A stretch of 64,000 nucleotides of DNA, taken from contig JBMZCV010000002.1 of assembly GCA_049613665.1 (NCBI GenBank), positions 1 to 64,000 of the forward strand, in the 5' to 3' direction. A program made the position numbers and the translations under genes. Below are positions 33,194-41,387 of the stretch, piece by piece (the first letter of the stretch is position 1; each line of letters begins with the position of its first letter). Below the pieces are notes generated by a model. The model was not told the origin of the DNA and ran no database searches. It saw only the letters and a program-made list of their open reading frames with translations. This DNA is from JBMZCV01 sp049613665. Its GTDB lineage: Bacteria > Bacteroidota > Bacteroidia > Chitinophagales > UBA2359.

Positions 33194-33270
33194 TGAATAT
33201 GCTACGCAAAGATTCGTTTCAAATAGCAGAGGCAGAAGCGAAAAATGTTGATGTAGATAATTTGTTTTAG
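33194..33270 (+). pseudogene. lemA: duplicated 3' fragment of lemA
   Basis: It reads MNMLRKDSFQIAEAEAKNVD then VDNLF and a TAG stop in one frame. It carries the same 51-bp core as the lemA end. No start-proximal part is present, so it is a remnant, not a gene. Confidence 0.88.
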
Positions 33271-33278
33271 AAAAATAT

Positions 33279-33286
33279 TATCTTTG
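33279..33286 (+). promoter_or_regulatory. candidate -7 promoter box for gatC and the ABC gene
   Basis: TATCTTTG matches TAnnTTTG 38 bp before the gatC ATG. TTTG at 33261-33264 is only 14 bp upstream, so the -33 box is uncertain. It would give gatC a promoter independent of the insertion upstream. Confidence 0.45.
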
Positions 33287-33323
33287 CCTAACAAAAAAAC
33301 ATTCTTGGTAAGCAAAAAAGGAT

Positions 33324-33614
33324 ATGAAAATAGATAAACAAACAGTTCGACAATTGGCTGACTTGGTGAAGCTAGAATTTGACGAGCAAGAAGAAATTGC
33401 GATTGAGCAAGATTTGCAAAAAATCACTGGCTTTTTTAGAGAAATCAGCAAGTTGGACACCGAAAATGTCGAACCTTTGATACATATAAACGAAGAGTTT
33501 AACGTTTTTCGTGCCGACAAAGTAGAGCAACTCATCACAAAAGCCGAAGCTTTGAAAAATGCTGCTGTGCATGATGCTGATTATATTAAAGTGCCAAAAG
33601 TAATTAAGAAATGA
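33324..33614 (+). CDS. gatC: Asp-tRNA(Asn)/Glu-tRNA(Gln) amidotransferase subunit GatC
   Basis: The 96-residue GatC subunit stabilises GatA in the GatCAB complex, which converts misacylated Glu-tRNA(Gln) and Asp-tRNA(Asn). Family features: VRQLADLVKLEFDEQEEIAI, the ITGFFREISKLDTENVEPL helix, and AVHDADYIKVPKVI at the C-terminus. Length is typical. It overlaps the ABC ATPase start by 4 bp (ATGA), so the two are co-translated. GatA and GatB are not in the window. Confidence 0.93.
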   Translation: MKIDKQTVRQLADLVKLEFDEQEEIAIEQDLQKITGFFREISKLDTENVEPLIHINEEFNVFRADKVEQLITKAEALKNAAVHDADYIKVPKVIKK

Positions 33615-34321
33615 GAAAAAAAGTTATAGAAATAGAAGATATCACGAAATATTATGAGCTAGGAAACGAAATTATTAAAGCTTTAGATGGCGTTTCGCTC
33701 GATATTTACAAAAACGAATATGTGGCTTTGATGGGGCCGTCTGGCTCTGGAAAATCTACTTTGATGAACATTTTGGGCTGCTTGGATACACCAACTTCTG
33801 GCAAATACAATATCAACAATACGCAAGTGGCCGAAATGACAGACAATGAGTTGGCAGAAGTACGAAACAAAGAAATTGGCTTTGTGTTTCAGACTTTTAA
33901 TCTGTTGCCTCGCCTTAGCTCGTGGGAAAATGTAAGTTTGCCTTTGATTTATGCAGGTATCGGAAGAGGAAAACGAAGAGATAGAGCTATCGAAATGTTG
34001 GAAAATGTCGGTTTGGGCGACCGTGGTTTTCACAAACCAAATGAGCTTTCTGGTGGACAACGTCAGCGTGTAGCCATTGCTCGTGCTTTGATAAATACAC
34101 CATCTATTATTTTGGCCGATGAGCCGACAGGAAACCTGGATACGAAAACTTCATACGAAATCATGGCAATGTTCAACGACATTCATAGCAAAGGAAATAC
34201 GGTTATTCTAGTGACGCATGAGGAGGATATTGCTCAATATGCTCATCGAATTATTCGGCTAAGAGATGGTAAAGTGGAAACGGATAAAATGAATAAGGAT
34301 ATTACTGTGGTGAGCCAATAA
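33611..34321 (+). CDS. ABC transporter ATP-binding protein (LolD/MacB type)
   Basis: A 236-residue ATPase with Walker A GPSGSGKST (42-50), the FQTFNLLPRLS Q-loop region, signature LSGGQRQRVAIARAL (about 142-156), Walker B IILADEPTGNLD and the His loop LVTHEED. The TPTSGKYNINNTQVAEM and FQTFNLLP features put it in the MacB/LolD/FtsE-type group that works with FtsX-like permeases. No permease gene is adjacent, so the substrate cannot be inferred. It overlaps gatC by 4 bp. Confidence 0.92.
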   Translation: MRKKVIEIEDITKYYELGNEIIKALDGVSLDIYKNEYVALMGPSGSGKSTLMNILGCLDTPTSGKYNINNTQVAEMTDNELAEVRNKEIGFVFQTFNLLPRLSSWENVSLPLIYAGIGRGKRRDRAIEMLENVGLGDRGFHKPNELSGGQRQRVAIARALINTPSIILADEPTGNLDTKTSYEIMAMFNDIHSKGNTVILVTHEEDIAQYAHRIIRLRDGKVETDKMNKDITVVSQ

Positions 34322-34382
34322 ATATTGGTCAGTTTTGAACGTATGAGCATCGAAGCGTTTATATAAAAAATGTTTGATGTTT

Positions 34383-34466
34383 TAAGTGCCAAGCACTAAT
34401 TAGTATAGCTGTTTGGGGTGCTAACGCATTGAAAATCAGGGTATTAGCTTTCACAAATGAGCAACT
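34383..34466 (-). repeat. GCTAAC-hairpin intergenic repeat, copy 11
   Basis: Minus orientation: TAAGTGCCAAGCACTAATTA tail, then GTGCTAACGCATTGAAAATC and AGGGTATTAGC stem, then TTTCACAAATGAGCAACTTA. Confidence 0.88.
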
Positions 34467-34495
34467 TACTTCACTTATTTGACTAAATAAAAACG

Positions 34496-34538
34496 AAAAA
34501 CGGTCACATTTACAATAATTGTAAATGTGACCGTTTTT
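34496..34538. terminator. perfect 43-bp palindrome, bidirectional terminator
   Basis: AAAAACGGTCACATTTACAA plus T, a single central A, and the exact reverse complement. The A-run before and T-run after make it a terminator in both directions, between convergent genes. Confidence 0.8.
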
Positions 34539-34589
34539 ATTTCAAATTCGTTATTCTCGGCTTAATAAAAAGACATTTTTTGACAAGAG

Positions 34590-34655
34590 AAACATACTAT
34601 TTTTCCATAAAAATAGCAAATATTGGTCGTCTTAGCCTAAAAAAATAGTATGTTT
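34590..34655 (+). mobile_element. MITE-like element with 15-bp terminal inverted repeats, copy 1
   Basis: AAACATACTATTTTT (34590-34604) and AAAAATAGTATGTTT (34641-34655) are exact inverted repeats. The interior (CCATAAAAATAGCAAATATT then GGTC, CTTAGCC) matches 54750-54828 in inverted orientation, which is 13 bp longer. No coding capacity; no clear target duplication. Confidence 0.75.
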
Positions 34656-34769
34656 AAGGTAATTGAAAATTTGATTTTTTCAATAATAAGTAAAAAGCAT
34701 GAAAAAATAATTGTTACACTTTAGTTGTTTTTTGTTAAAAAAGATTATGCTAGTTTTTTCAAAAAAAAA

Positions 34770-35900
34770 TTACCAATAAATTTCGCAACTCACAGGATAG
34801 TGGTCGGAATAATTTTTTTGAATGACCTTAAATTGATGGCTTTCCAAACTAGGCGAGTGCAAAATATAATCTATTCGAAAAGGCAATAGAGGTTTCAATC
34901 CTCCATAAGTGCCGCCAAGGCCAAAGCTATTTTCGAGAAAAGCATCACAAACCTGCTTTTTTACTATCCGATAAGTATAAGAAGCTGGTGTGTCATTGAA
35001 ATCGCCACAAACGACGACATCATAAGGCGAGTCACTTATCAATTTGGCAAGTGTTTCGGCCTGAATGCTTCGTTTGATGTAGGCATCTCGCAGCTTAATG
35101 ATAATAGATTTTGAAGCTTCGAGGTGGTCAGTCGCAGGTTTGTCAGGATTGTTTTTGGTTTTGGTAAGGCTTTTGACGTAAGCCAAATCTTTTTTACCCA
35201 AAAAAATGGACTGCAAATGAGCATTAAACACACGCAAAGTTTTATTTTTAGACACTTCTATGTCAGCATAAAGCAGTAAATTATTTTTTGCGTTTTCAAA
35301 TTTAATTTTATCCTGTTTGGCTATCGGAAAACGTGAAAAAATCGCAAGTCCCCAATGGTCTTTTTGATGTAGCGTAAAGGTTTTTTCAAAATAATGGTGA
35401 GAATATCCCAACTCGTTTACTAGCAACTTAATATTGTGAAAGTCGCCACTATCTTCCGTATAAAATTCTTGAAAACAAATAATATCAGCATTTTCATTTT
35501 TAATAAGCTGCATCATATTATTTCGTGCATTCTTATTTTCGCTCCAATTATAAAGGTCAAAATTTCGCACATTGTAACTCATCACTTTCACTTTTTGATT
35601 TTTATCAGAAGTGTTTTCTGGCGATACCATATGCAGCCCAATACTATATTGAAGAACTGTCCAGCCACTTGCTATTGTGATAATAGAAAGCAAAGCATAG
35701 GATTTTTTTTTGAACAACCAATATAGGATAAACAAAATATTTAGCAACAAGGCATAAGGATAGCCTAAGCCTAATAATGCGACAGGCCAAAACACTTGTG
35801 GATTAACAAATGATGAGGTGTAAGTCAACAATAATATTAAGGCAGCTAAAAGGTTGAGATTAAACACGAAATTATCAAAAAATGAGCCTTTTTTAGCCAT
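34770..35900 (-). CDS. membrane-anchored endonuclease/exonuclease/phosphatase family protein
   Basis: A 376-residue protein. Three N-terminal hydrophobic segments (about 10-95) are followed by an EEP (DNase I-like) domain: VMSYNVRNFDLYNW, ADIICFQEFY (metal-binding Glu), a central FNAHLQS, GDFNDTPAS, and the terminal SDHYPVSCEI with the catalytic His. The catalytic domain would face the periplasm or outside. Substrates in this fold include nucleic acids, phosphoinositides and sphingolipids, so function is open. Confidence 0.85.
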   Translation of the reverse strand: MAKKGSFFDNFVFNLNLLAALILLLTYTSSFVNPQVFWPVALLGLGYPYALLLNILFILYWLFKKKSYALLSIITIASGWTVLQYSIGLHMVSPENTSDKNQKVKVMSYNVRNFDLYNWSENKNARNNMMQLIKNENADIICFQEFYTEDSGDFHNIKLLVNELGYSHHYFEKTFTLHQKDHWGLAIFSRFPIAKQDKIKFENAKNNLLLYADIEVSKNKTLRVFNAHLQSIFLGKKDLAYVKSLTKTKNNPDKPATDHLEASKSIIIKLRDAYIKRSIQAETLAKLISDSPYDVVVCGDFNDTPASYTYRIVKKQVCDAFLENSFGLGGTYGGLKPLLPFRIDYILHSPSLESHQFKVIQKNYSDHYPVSCEIYW

Positions 35901-36059
35901 TTTTGTAGCTTTGGTTTAGGAAAAGTTGAATGCTTTGTTTGAATAAACATTCGACTAAAAAAAAATTAGTTTTGGCAATTTGGGTGAAAAATTCTTAAAA
36001 GCATTTTTACAACCCAAACTTTTTATTTTTCTCAATTAGCCAAACAATATAAATAAATT

Positions 36060-36141
36060 GCCCTTCTTATGGAAGCTAATATGCTGATTTTCAATACGTT
36101 AGCAACTCAAATGGGCTATCTCAATTTAGTGTTTGGCACTT
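36060..36141 (+). repeat. GCTAAC-hairpin intergenic repeat, copy 12
   Basis: GCTAATATGCTGATTTTCAA then TACGTTAGC stem; tail CTATCTCAATTTAGTGTTTG then GCACTTAG. The flanks GCCC (36060) and GGGC are complementary, extending the hairpin. Confidence 0.85.
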
Positions 36142-36181
36142 AGCAAATTTTCTTTTTCAAAAAAAGAAGAGCTAAAATAGT

Positions 36182-37129
36182 TTATTCATCTCGTTTTATC
36201 GTAAATAAAAATTCTTTTTCTTCTTGAGTCAAACTATCATAGCCTGATTCCGAAATTTTATCCAAAATAACGTCTATTTTGTCTTGTTGAGAGGAAGCAT
36301 AATAAGATTTATCAGATGTAGATGATGTTGTTCTTCTATCTGCTTTTCGTTTTTTGCTTTGCTGCTGTTCAAAATTTTCGTTTTTATACACAATTTTTGG
36401 TTCTTTGCTGAAATAAGCCGACAAGCTATCCATTGTGTTGTTGAAGCCCAAAGACCAATCATTGCCTACTTGCAGTTGCTTAATAAATAAATAGCCAAAA
36501 AGTGCTCCTCCAACATGAGCGATATGTCCACCAGTATTTTCGAGGTTTGAGATACTCACTAAGTCGATAAGCAAAAAGAAGGCAGCAATATATTTGATGC
36601 GAACAGCACCCAAAAAGACAAGAAATAAAGTGAAATTTGGGCGTAGTGTTACTGTTGCAAACATAATAGCCATTACGGCCGCCGAAGCACCCAACATTTG
36701 GCTACTCTCGCTATAAGGCACTAAAGCTGGCAACAAATTGAAAGCCAAAATATACAGTATTGCACCTGCCAAACCGCCGTAAATATAGATAGGCAAAATT
36801 TTTCGATTGCCAATAAAATCATTTAGAAGACGACCAAAGACATAAAAAATAATCATATTGAACAAAATATGAAAAAATTCTTCATGCAAAAACATATAAG
36901 TAATCAAGCTCCAAGGCTTAAAAACCAAATTGGCAATGCTAGAAGGTGCCATAAAAAATTCGATAATTCCGTCGTAAAATGGCACTTGAAACAAACTTGT
37001 GAATAAACGAAATATGACGAGCATCAAAAATACAGCAAAATTGACAATGATGAGTCGATTCGTCATCGTGCCATAGTTAAATTGATAGCGTATATCTTCA
37101 AATATTGATGAATTATTTTGCATAGACAT
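36182..37129 (-). CDS. rhomboid family intramembrane serine protease, C-terminally extended
   Basis: A 315-residue membrane protein with six helices. Rhomboid features: FHILFNMIIFYVFGRLLND, the serine loop MLGASAAVMA (catalytic Ser near 147, motif GASA instead of the common GxSG) and the HVGGALFGYLF helix (catalytic His near 205). The C-terminal extension (about 240-315) is charged and ends KIDVILDKISESGYDSLTQE, a small helical motif found in Bacteroidota rhomboids. It cleaves membrane proteins within the bilayer; substrates unknown. A second rhomboid follows upstream in the same orientation. Confidence 0.9.
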   Translation of the reverse strand: MSMQNNSSIFEDIRYQFNYGTMTNRLIIVNFAVFLMLVIFRLFTSLFQVPFYDGIIEFFMAPSSIANLVFKPWSLITYMFLHEEFFHILFNMIIFYVFGRLLNDFIGNRKILPIYIYGGLAGAILYILAFNLLPALVPYSESSQMLGASAAVMAIMFATVTLRPNFTLFLVFLGAVRIKYIAAFFLLIDLVSISNLENTGGHIAHVGGALFGYLFIKQLQVGNDWSLGFNNTMDSLSAYFSKEPKIVYKNENFEQQQSKKRKADRRTTSSTSDKSYYASSQQDKIDVILDKISESGYDSLTQEEKEFLFTIKRDE

Positions 37130-37513
37130 AATTAATGTTAATCTTTTAAGTACCTCGTAATCATAAACATTTTAAGTTGTATGAATCACTAATTAATGTA
37201 GTTTATTTGGTTTGCCAACGCATTAAAAACAAGATGTTAGCTCCAAAGTTGGGCGTTTTATTTCTCTTTTTCTGAAAAACAAAATGTTGAGATGAAAGTA
37301 GTTAGGCACTTATTGTAAAACGTATTTGAATAATATAATGTTTTTTTTGTAAATAAAAAAAGTTTGTTTACATGTTTGTTTTTTGAAAAAAGTCTCTTTT
37401 GTGTACGAAAAATTGTTATAAATGGATAACGTATAAAATTTTCTTATTGTTATTTTTTGAGAAAAAAGTAGTAAACACTCATATCTTTTATACTATAAAA
37501 CAAAAAGCGTGAG
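37130..37513. other. gene-free region between the two rhomboid genes
   Basis: 384 bp containing diverged GCTAAC copy 13 and a separate tail-like GTTAGGCACTTATTG at 37299-37313. The rest is AT-rich. Confidence 0.55.
37172..37258 (-). repeat. GCTAAC-hairpin intergenic repeat, copy 13 (diverged)
   Basis: Minus orientation with degraded tail (TTAAGTTGTATGAATCACTA) but a recognisable stem GCCAACGCATTAAAAACAAG then ATGTTAGC. Confidence 0.65.
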
Positions 37514-38200
37514 TTACATAATGCGTCTTACTTTCCATAGTTTCAACAAAATAAAACCAAAAATCATTCCACCTAAATGAGCAAAATGGGCTACATTATC
37601 AGTAGGATTGTTTTGCAAACCCATAAACAACTCAGCAGCACCAAGTATAACAACTAAGTATTTTGCTTTTAGCGGAAACAAAAAGTAGATATATATGATT
37701 TGATTTGGAAATAAAAACCCAAAAGCCATTAGCAAACCATAAATAGCTCCTGAAGCACCTACGGCCACAGGATAATTGGTGTTGATACTAGCAAAACTAA
37801 ACAAATAAGACATGATGTCGCCACCTTGTCCATTGCTCAACACAAGTGCGATAATGCCAGCGAAAGAATACAGAAAAGCTGCTCCTAAGCCTGTGAGGAA
37901 ATAATATATTAGAAAGCGTTTTTGTCCAAAAACATTTTCTAATATTGCTCCAAACATCCACAACATAAACATATTGAAGAGCAAATGTAGCTCGCTGCCA
38001 TGTAAAAATAGATGTGTAACAACTTGGTAAGGATTAAATTGAGTATCTATCCAGAGGTGTAAACCGAAATATTTTGTGATGTCGATATTTTGGCCTAACG
38101 CAAACGAAACGGTTGCTAAAAAAGCTAAAACATTGATAATAAGCAGGTTTTTTACGACAGGAGGAATGCGACCTCCAAAACCAGACATTTGATTTTGCAT
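37514..38200 (-). CDS. rhomboid family intramembrane serine protease
   Basis: A 228-residue compact rhomboid with six membrane helices: ELHLLFNMFMLWMFGAILEN, the serine motif AVGASGAIYGLL (Ser near 149) and AHFAHLGGMIFGFIL (His near 212). Length is standard. It precedes the extended rhomboid at 36182 with 384 bp between them; the two are clearly paralogous, but the gap argues against a simple recent tandem duplication. Confidence 0.92.
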   Translation of the reverse strand: MQNQMSGFGGRIPPVVKNLLIINVLAFLATVSFALGQNIDITKYFGLHLWIDTQFNPYQVVTHLFLHGSELHLLFNMFMLWMFGAILENVFGQKRFLIYYFLTGLGAAFLYSFAGIIALVLSNGQGGDIMSYLFSFASINTNYPVAVGASGAIYGLLMAFGFLFPNQIIYIYFLFPLKAKYLVVILGAAELFMGLQNNPTDNVAHFAHLGGMIFGFILLKLWKVRRIM

Positions 38201-38248
38201 ATATTCAAACAGTATATTTTAAAAAAATGAGCCTTACTATTTTTTCAA

Positions 38249-38286
38249 GAGGCTGTTTAGATGTTGTTTTTGATGCCGAAAAACTA
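38249..38286 (+). repeat. dispersed repeat family D, copy 2
   Basis: GAGGCTGTTTAGATGTTGTT then TTTGATGCCGAAAAACTA; matches 41285-41322 with four or five differences. Confidence 0.6.
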
Positions 38287-38300
38287 AGTGCCAAGCATAA
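38283..38300 (-). repeat. tail-only fragment of the GCTAAC-hairpin repeat
   Basis: CTAAGTGCCAAGCATAAA; the hairpin part is missing and family D runs directly into it. Confidence 0.5.
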
Positions 38301-38350
38301 ATGAGCATTTTATTTCTCTTGTTTGACTAAAAGTTGCTTTTTTAAACTAA

Positions 38351-38395
38351 GTAACGTTCAAAAAATAACCTATTGATTTGAGTTTGAGATTTTTT
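38351..38395 (+). repeat. dispersed repeat family C, copy 2
   Basis: GTAACGTTCAAAAAATAACC then TATTGATTTGAGTTTGAGAT; matches 60483-60527 over about 45 bp with few differences. Confidence 0.6.
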
Positions 38396-38527
38396 TAATA
38401 ACAACCAAAAAAAACTATTTTTTACTAAAAAAATATGTCTTTTCTGACTCTTTCGGCACCCTAAACTTTTTAAATCACTATGTATTCAATGCTCATAAAC
38501 AACGACCTTGTATTTTGATAAACCATA

Positions 38528-40525
38528 TTAAGTCGTTTTTCGTTCAAATTGTTTTTCAATATCGCTCAAATTATATTTCACAAAAGTTGGTCGGCCATTC
38601 GGTGCAACGAAAGGTGTTTGACAGGCAAAAAGCTGATCTACAAGATTTTCCATTTCCTCTATGCTTAGACGCTGCCCCACTTTTATGGATTGATTTCGTG
38701 CCATAGTGCGTGCCAAATTGGTGCGTTTATCCAGCTTCAATTCGTTTAAATTTTCTTTATACTGCTCCAGCAAAGTTTCAATATGAGTTTGCTCTTCGCC
38801 TTTTGTGGGCGTGTCAGCAGGCACACCGTGAATAATAAACCGATTAGAGCCAAACTCTTTAATATCATAACCCAAATCATTGATAATAGGCAAAATATCT
38901 TTGAGCAAAAACGAATCGGCAGCCGAAAGTTCCATCGTTTGAGGAAACAATAGTTGCTGTGCCGTAGCTTTATTTTCTTTCAACATTCGCTCATATTTTT
39001 CATACAAAATACGCTCATGTGCTAGCTGTTGGTCAATGAGAATAAAACCAGATTTTAGCTGCGACAAAATATAGCGGTAATGCACTTGTGTAGGATTTCG
39101 AGTGACATTGGCAGATTCATTATTGCTCTGTAAAGTTTTTGTAGGGTTTGCTGACGAAAAACTGCTTTTTATCGTTATTGTGGTTGCTTGCTCAACTTCT
39201 GTTTCTTTTTCCGAAAAATCCTTTGGTGTTTTTGGATTCAAATTGCCTGTTTTATACAATTCTTCCCAATTTTTTGGCACTTTAGGCTTTTGATAGTCTG
39301 CTTGTCGAAAATTTGACTTTGAAGTATAAGATGATTTTTCTTCTCGTTTACCTTTTTCTCGTCCAAACGAACTTTGATTACTTTCAAAATTCTTTTCTTT
39401 TTTGCCAAAATCAATGCTATTGTCATCAAAAGGCGAAGGAGTGTATTTTTCGTGAGCTTTTCTTTCATTTTTTGTCGAAAACTGATTGGCACTTGTCAGT
39501 TGAATATCTCTATCAAAATCAATAGTAGGCACAATATTGTGCGTAGCCAATGCTTTTTTGACAACCGTAGTCAATAAGTTATACACTGTTTTTTCGTCAT
39601 CAAATTTTATTTCTTGTTTCGTTGGGTGCACATTTACATCAATACGAGCAGGGTCAATATCGAAAAAAATGATATACAAAGGATAGTTTTTGCTAGGCAA
39701 CAAATCTTCATAAGCCGACAACACAGCGTGATTCAAATAGCTACTTTTTATGAAACGCTCATTGACGAAAAAATACTGCTCACCACGAGTTTTGCGAGCA
39801 TATTTTGGCTTGCCCACAAAACCATAAATTCGCAAAAAGCTAACGGACTCTTCTACAGGAATAAGGCGTTGGTTGGTATTGTGGCCCAAAATGCCCACAA
39901 TTCGCTTGCGTAAGTTGGCCGCAGGCAAATGAAAAACAGGCACTTTATTGTTGTGTAATGAAAAGAAAATTTGAGGATTGGCAAAAGCAACTCGCTGAAA
40001 TTCATCTATGATATGTCGCATTTCTACCGCATTAGATTTCAGAAAATTGCGACGTGCAGGCACATTAAAAAACAAATTTTTGATGGCGATAGATGTGCCT
40101 ATTGGACACTGACAAGGCTCTTGCAGTTTCACTTCTGAGCCTTCAATCACTATTCGAGTGCCAAGTTCGGTATCTGGCGTGCGAGTTTTGAGTTCTACAT
40201 GAGTAATAGCAGCGATAGAAGCCATTGCTTCGCCACGAAAGCCAAGCGTGCGGATAGCAAAAAGGTCGTTTGCTTCCTTAATTTTTGAAGTAGCATGACG
40301 CTCAAAGCATAAGCGAGCATCGGTTTCCGACATGCCACAACCATTATCTACGACTTGAATGAGCGATTTGCCTGCATCTTTAACAATGAGCTGTATGTGC
40401 GTACTGCCTGCATCAATTGCATTTTCGAGTAGCTCTTTGATAGCCGAAGCAGGGCGTTGAATCACTTCGCCAGCCGCAATTTGATTGGCGATAGCATCTG
40501 GCAAAAGTTTAATAATATCTGTCAT
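38528..40525 (-). CDS. mutL: DNA mismatch repair protein MutL
   Basis: A 665-residue mismatch-repair ATPase that couples MutS recognition to excision. N-terminal GHKL ATPase: IAAGEVIQRPASAIKELLEN, DNGCGMSE, TLGFRGEAMASI; transducer domain VHPTKQEIKFDDE; a variable linker (about 350-470); and the C-terminal dimerisation domain. In the latter the endonuclease motif DQHA(x)2E(x)4E appears as DQQLAHERILYEKYE, with the metal-binding His replaced by Gln, so nicking activity is doubtful. The C-terminal motif ACQTPFVAPNGRPTFV is kept. The upstream small gene at 40711 is its usual Bacteroidota neighbour. Confidence 0.96.
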   Translation of the reverse strand: MTDIIKLLPDAIANQIAAGEVIQRPASAIKELLENAIDAGSTHIQLIVKDAGKSLIQVVDNGCGMSETDARLCFERHATSKIKEANDLFAIRTLGFRGEAMASIAAITHVELKTRTPDTELGTRIVIEGSEVKLQEPCQCPIGTSIAIKNLFFNVPARRNFLKSNAVEMRHIIDEFQRVAFANPQIFFSLHNNKVPVFHLPAANLRKRIVGILGHNTNQRLIPVEESVSFLRIYGFVGKPKYARKTRGEQYFFVNERFIKSSYLNHAVLSAYEDLLPSKNYPLYIIFFDIDPARIDVNVHPTKQEIKFDDEKTVYNLLTTVVKKALATHNIVPTIDFDRDIQLTSANQFSTKNERKAHEKYTPSPFDDNSIDFGKKEKNFESNQSSFGREKGKREEKSSYTSKSNFRQADYQKPKVPKNWEELYKTGNLNPKTPKDFSEKETEVEQATTITIKSSFSSANPTKTLQSNNESANVTRNPTQVHYRYILSQLKSGFILIDQQLAHERILYEKYERMLKENKATAQQLLFPQTMELSAADSFLLKDILPIINDLGYDIKEFGSNRFIIHGVPADTPTKGEEQTHIETLLEQYKENLNELKLDKRTNLARTMARNQSIKVGQRLSIEEMENLVDQLFACQTPFVAPNGRPTFVKYNLSDIEKQFERKTT

Positions 40526-40594
40526 TCAGTTGGTTTAGCTTTGTGTTTTTGAAATGATTTGCCAAAAACTGTTTAGTCAAACAAGAAAAATAAA

Positions 40595-40676
40595 ATGCCT
40601 AATTTTGGAAGCTAATATGTGTAACATCTTGATTTTCAATGTGTTATTAAATCCAATAGACTGTTTAGTGCTTAAT
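40595..40676 (+). repeat. GCTAAC-hairpin intergenic repeat, copy 14
   Basis: AATGCCTAATTTTGGAAGCT, a stem with an extra CTAATATGTGTAACAT insertion, TTTTCAATGTGTTATTAAAT, then CTGTTTAGTGCTTAATG. The tail is partly degraded. Confidence 0.65.
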
Positions 40677-40710
40677 GTATTCTAAGTTTATAGTAAGTAC
40701 CAAGTATTAT

Positions 40711-41067
40711 TTAATAACTTGAATTTACTTTTACGATAAAAAGCAGTAGCAAAATTACTAAAAAAGGCACACCTATCCATAAAGAAATGAGGTCTAAAAA
40801 TACCATGATGGGAATACAAATCATAGCTACCAAAATGACTAAACGTAACATTTGGCCACTTCTGGCATTTCGTTCTCTCCGAAATACGACATTTCTATCA
40901 GTGAACGCACCTGAAATAGGACTTTTTTTATTTTTGAAAAATGCACCTCTTTCGAGTGTCATATTCCGCTTCGACTTTCTGTCTTCTTCCTCTCTATCAT
41001 AGTAGCGAGGAATATAATTGAACTGACGATGTGATGGTACTCTAACAAAACTCGATTTGAAACTCAT
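40711..41067 (-). CDS. conserved small membrane protein next to mutL
   Basis: A 118-residue protein. The basic soluble N-terminus (SSFVRVPSHRQFNYIPRYYD, then Arg/Lys-rich) resembles a recurrent Bacteroidota protein located beside mutL. Two membrane helices occupy about 73-115 (LRLVILVAMICIPIMVFLDL and WIGVPFLVILLLLFIVKV). Database labels for this group (for example riboflavin synthase) are errors. No function is known; the fixed neighbourhood suggests co-regulation with mutL at most. Confidence 0.75.
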   Translation of the reverse strand: MSFKSSFVRVPSHRQFNYIPRYYDREEEDRKSKRNMTLERGAFFKNKKSPISGAFTDRNVVFRRERNARSGQMLRLVILVAMICIPIMVFLDLISLWIGVPFLVILLLLFIVKVNSSY

Positions 41068-41210
41068 AAGGCAAATCGTTTATTTTTTTGAAAAAATCAT
41101 TTTCTACGCTAATTTTACGTCTTTTTTTTGATTTTTCATAGTTTTTTGGCTAAAAATAATGATAATGTGTATGTTTTTCATTTTCAGAAACTCTTTTTTT
41201 TTATATAAAT

Positions 41211-41256
41211 AAAAATGGTCAATACCTTTGTTACTCACAGAGGTATTGACCATTTT
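41211..41256 (-). terminator. intrinsic terminator
   Basis: AAAAATGGTCAATACCT and AGGTATTGACCATTTT form a perfect 15-bp stem. It lies downstream of the lipoprotein gene (minus) and upstream of the gene at 40711. Confidence 0.8.
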
Positions 41257-41284
41257 GTTTTTTATTAAACAACTATTTGCTTTG

Positions 41285-41322
41285 GAGGCTGTTTAAATTT
41301 TGTTTTTGATGCTGAAAAAGCT
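41285..41322 (+). repeat. dispersed repeat family D, copy 3
   Basis: GGAGGCTGTTTAAATTTTGT then TTTTGATGCTGAAAAAGCT; best match to the family consensus. Confidence 0.6.
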
Positions 41323-41343
41323 AGGTTTTTTGTTCAAATTGAT

Positions 41344-41384
41344 ACTTTTTTGAGTGGTACAGCACCGCTACGGCTCAAAAAAGC
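41344..41384 (-). terminator. hairpin directly after the lipoprotein gene
   Basis: ACTTTTTTGAG and CTCAAAAAAGCT pair over 10 bp around a GC-richer 19-nt loop that itself contains GTAC/GTAGC complementarity. It starts 4 bp after the stop codon; T-rich arms make it terminator-like, though no separate T-run follows. Confidence 0.5.
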
Positions 41385-41387
41385 TAC

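Larger units (their letters stand above)
34322..34769. other. gene-free region with repeat, palindrome and MITE-like element
   Basis: 448 bp between the convergent ABC ATPase and EEP genes. In order it holds GCTAAC repeat copy 11, a 43-bp perfect palindrome and the TIR element of 34590-34655. The rest is AT-rich filler. Confidence 0.7.
38201..38527. other. gene-free region between mutL and a rhomboid gene
   Basis: 327 bp packed with repeat pieces: family D copy 2 (38249-38286), a GCTAAC-family tail (38283-38300) and family C copy 2 (38351-38395), adjacent or overlapping. Confidence 0.6.
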
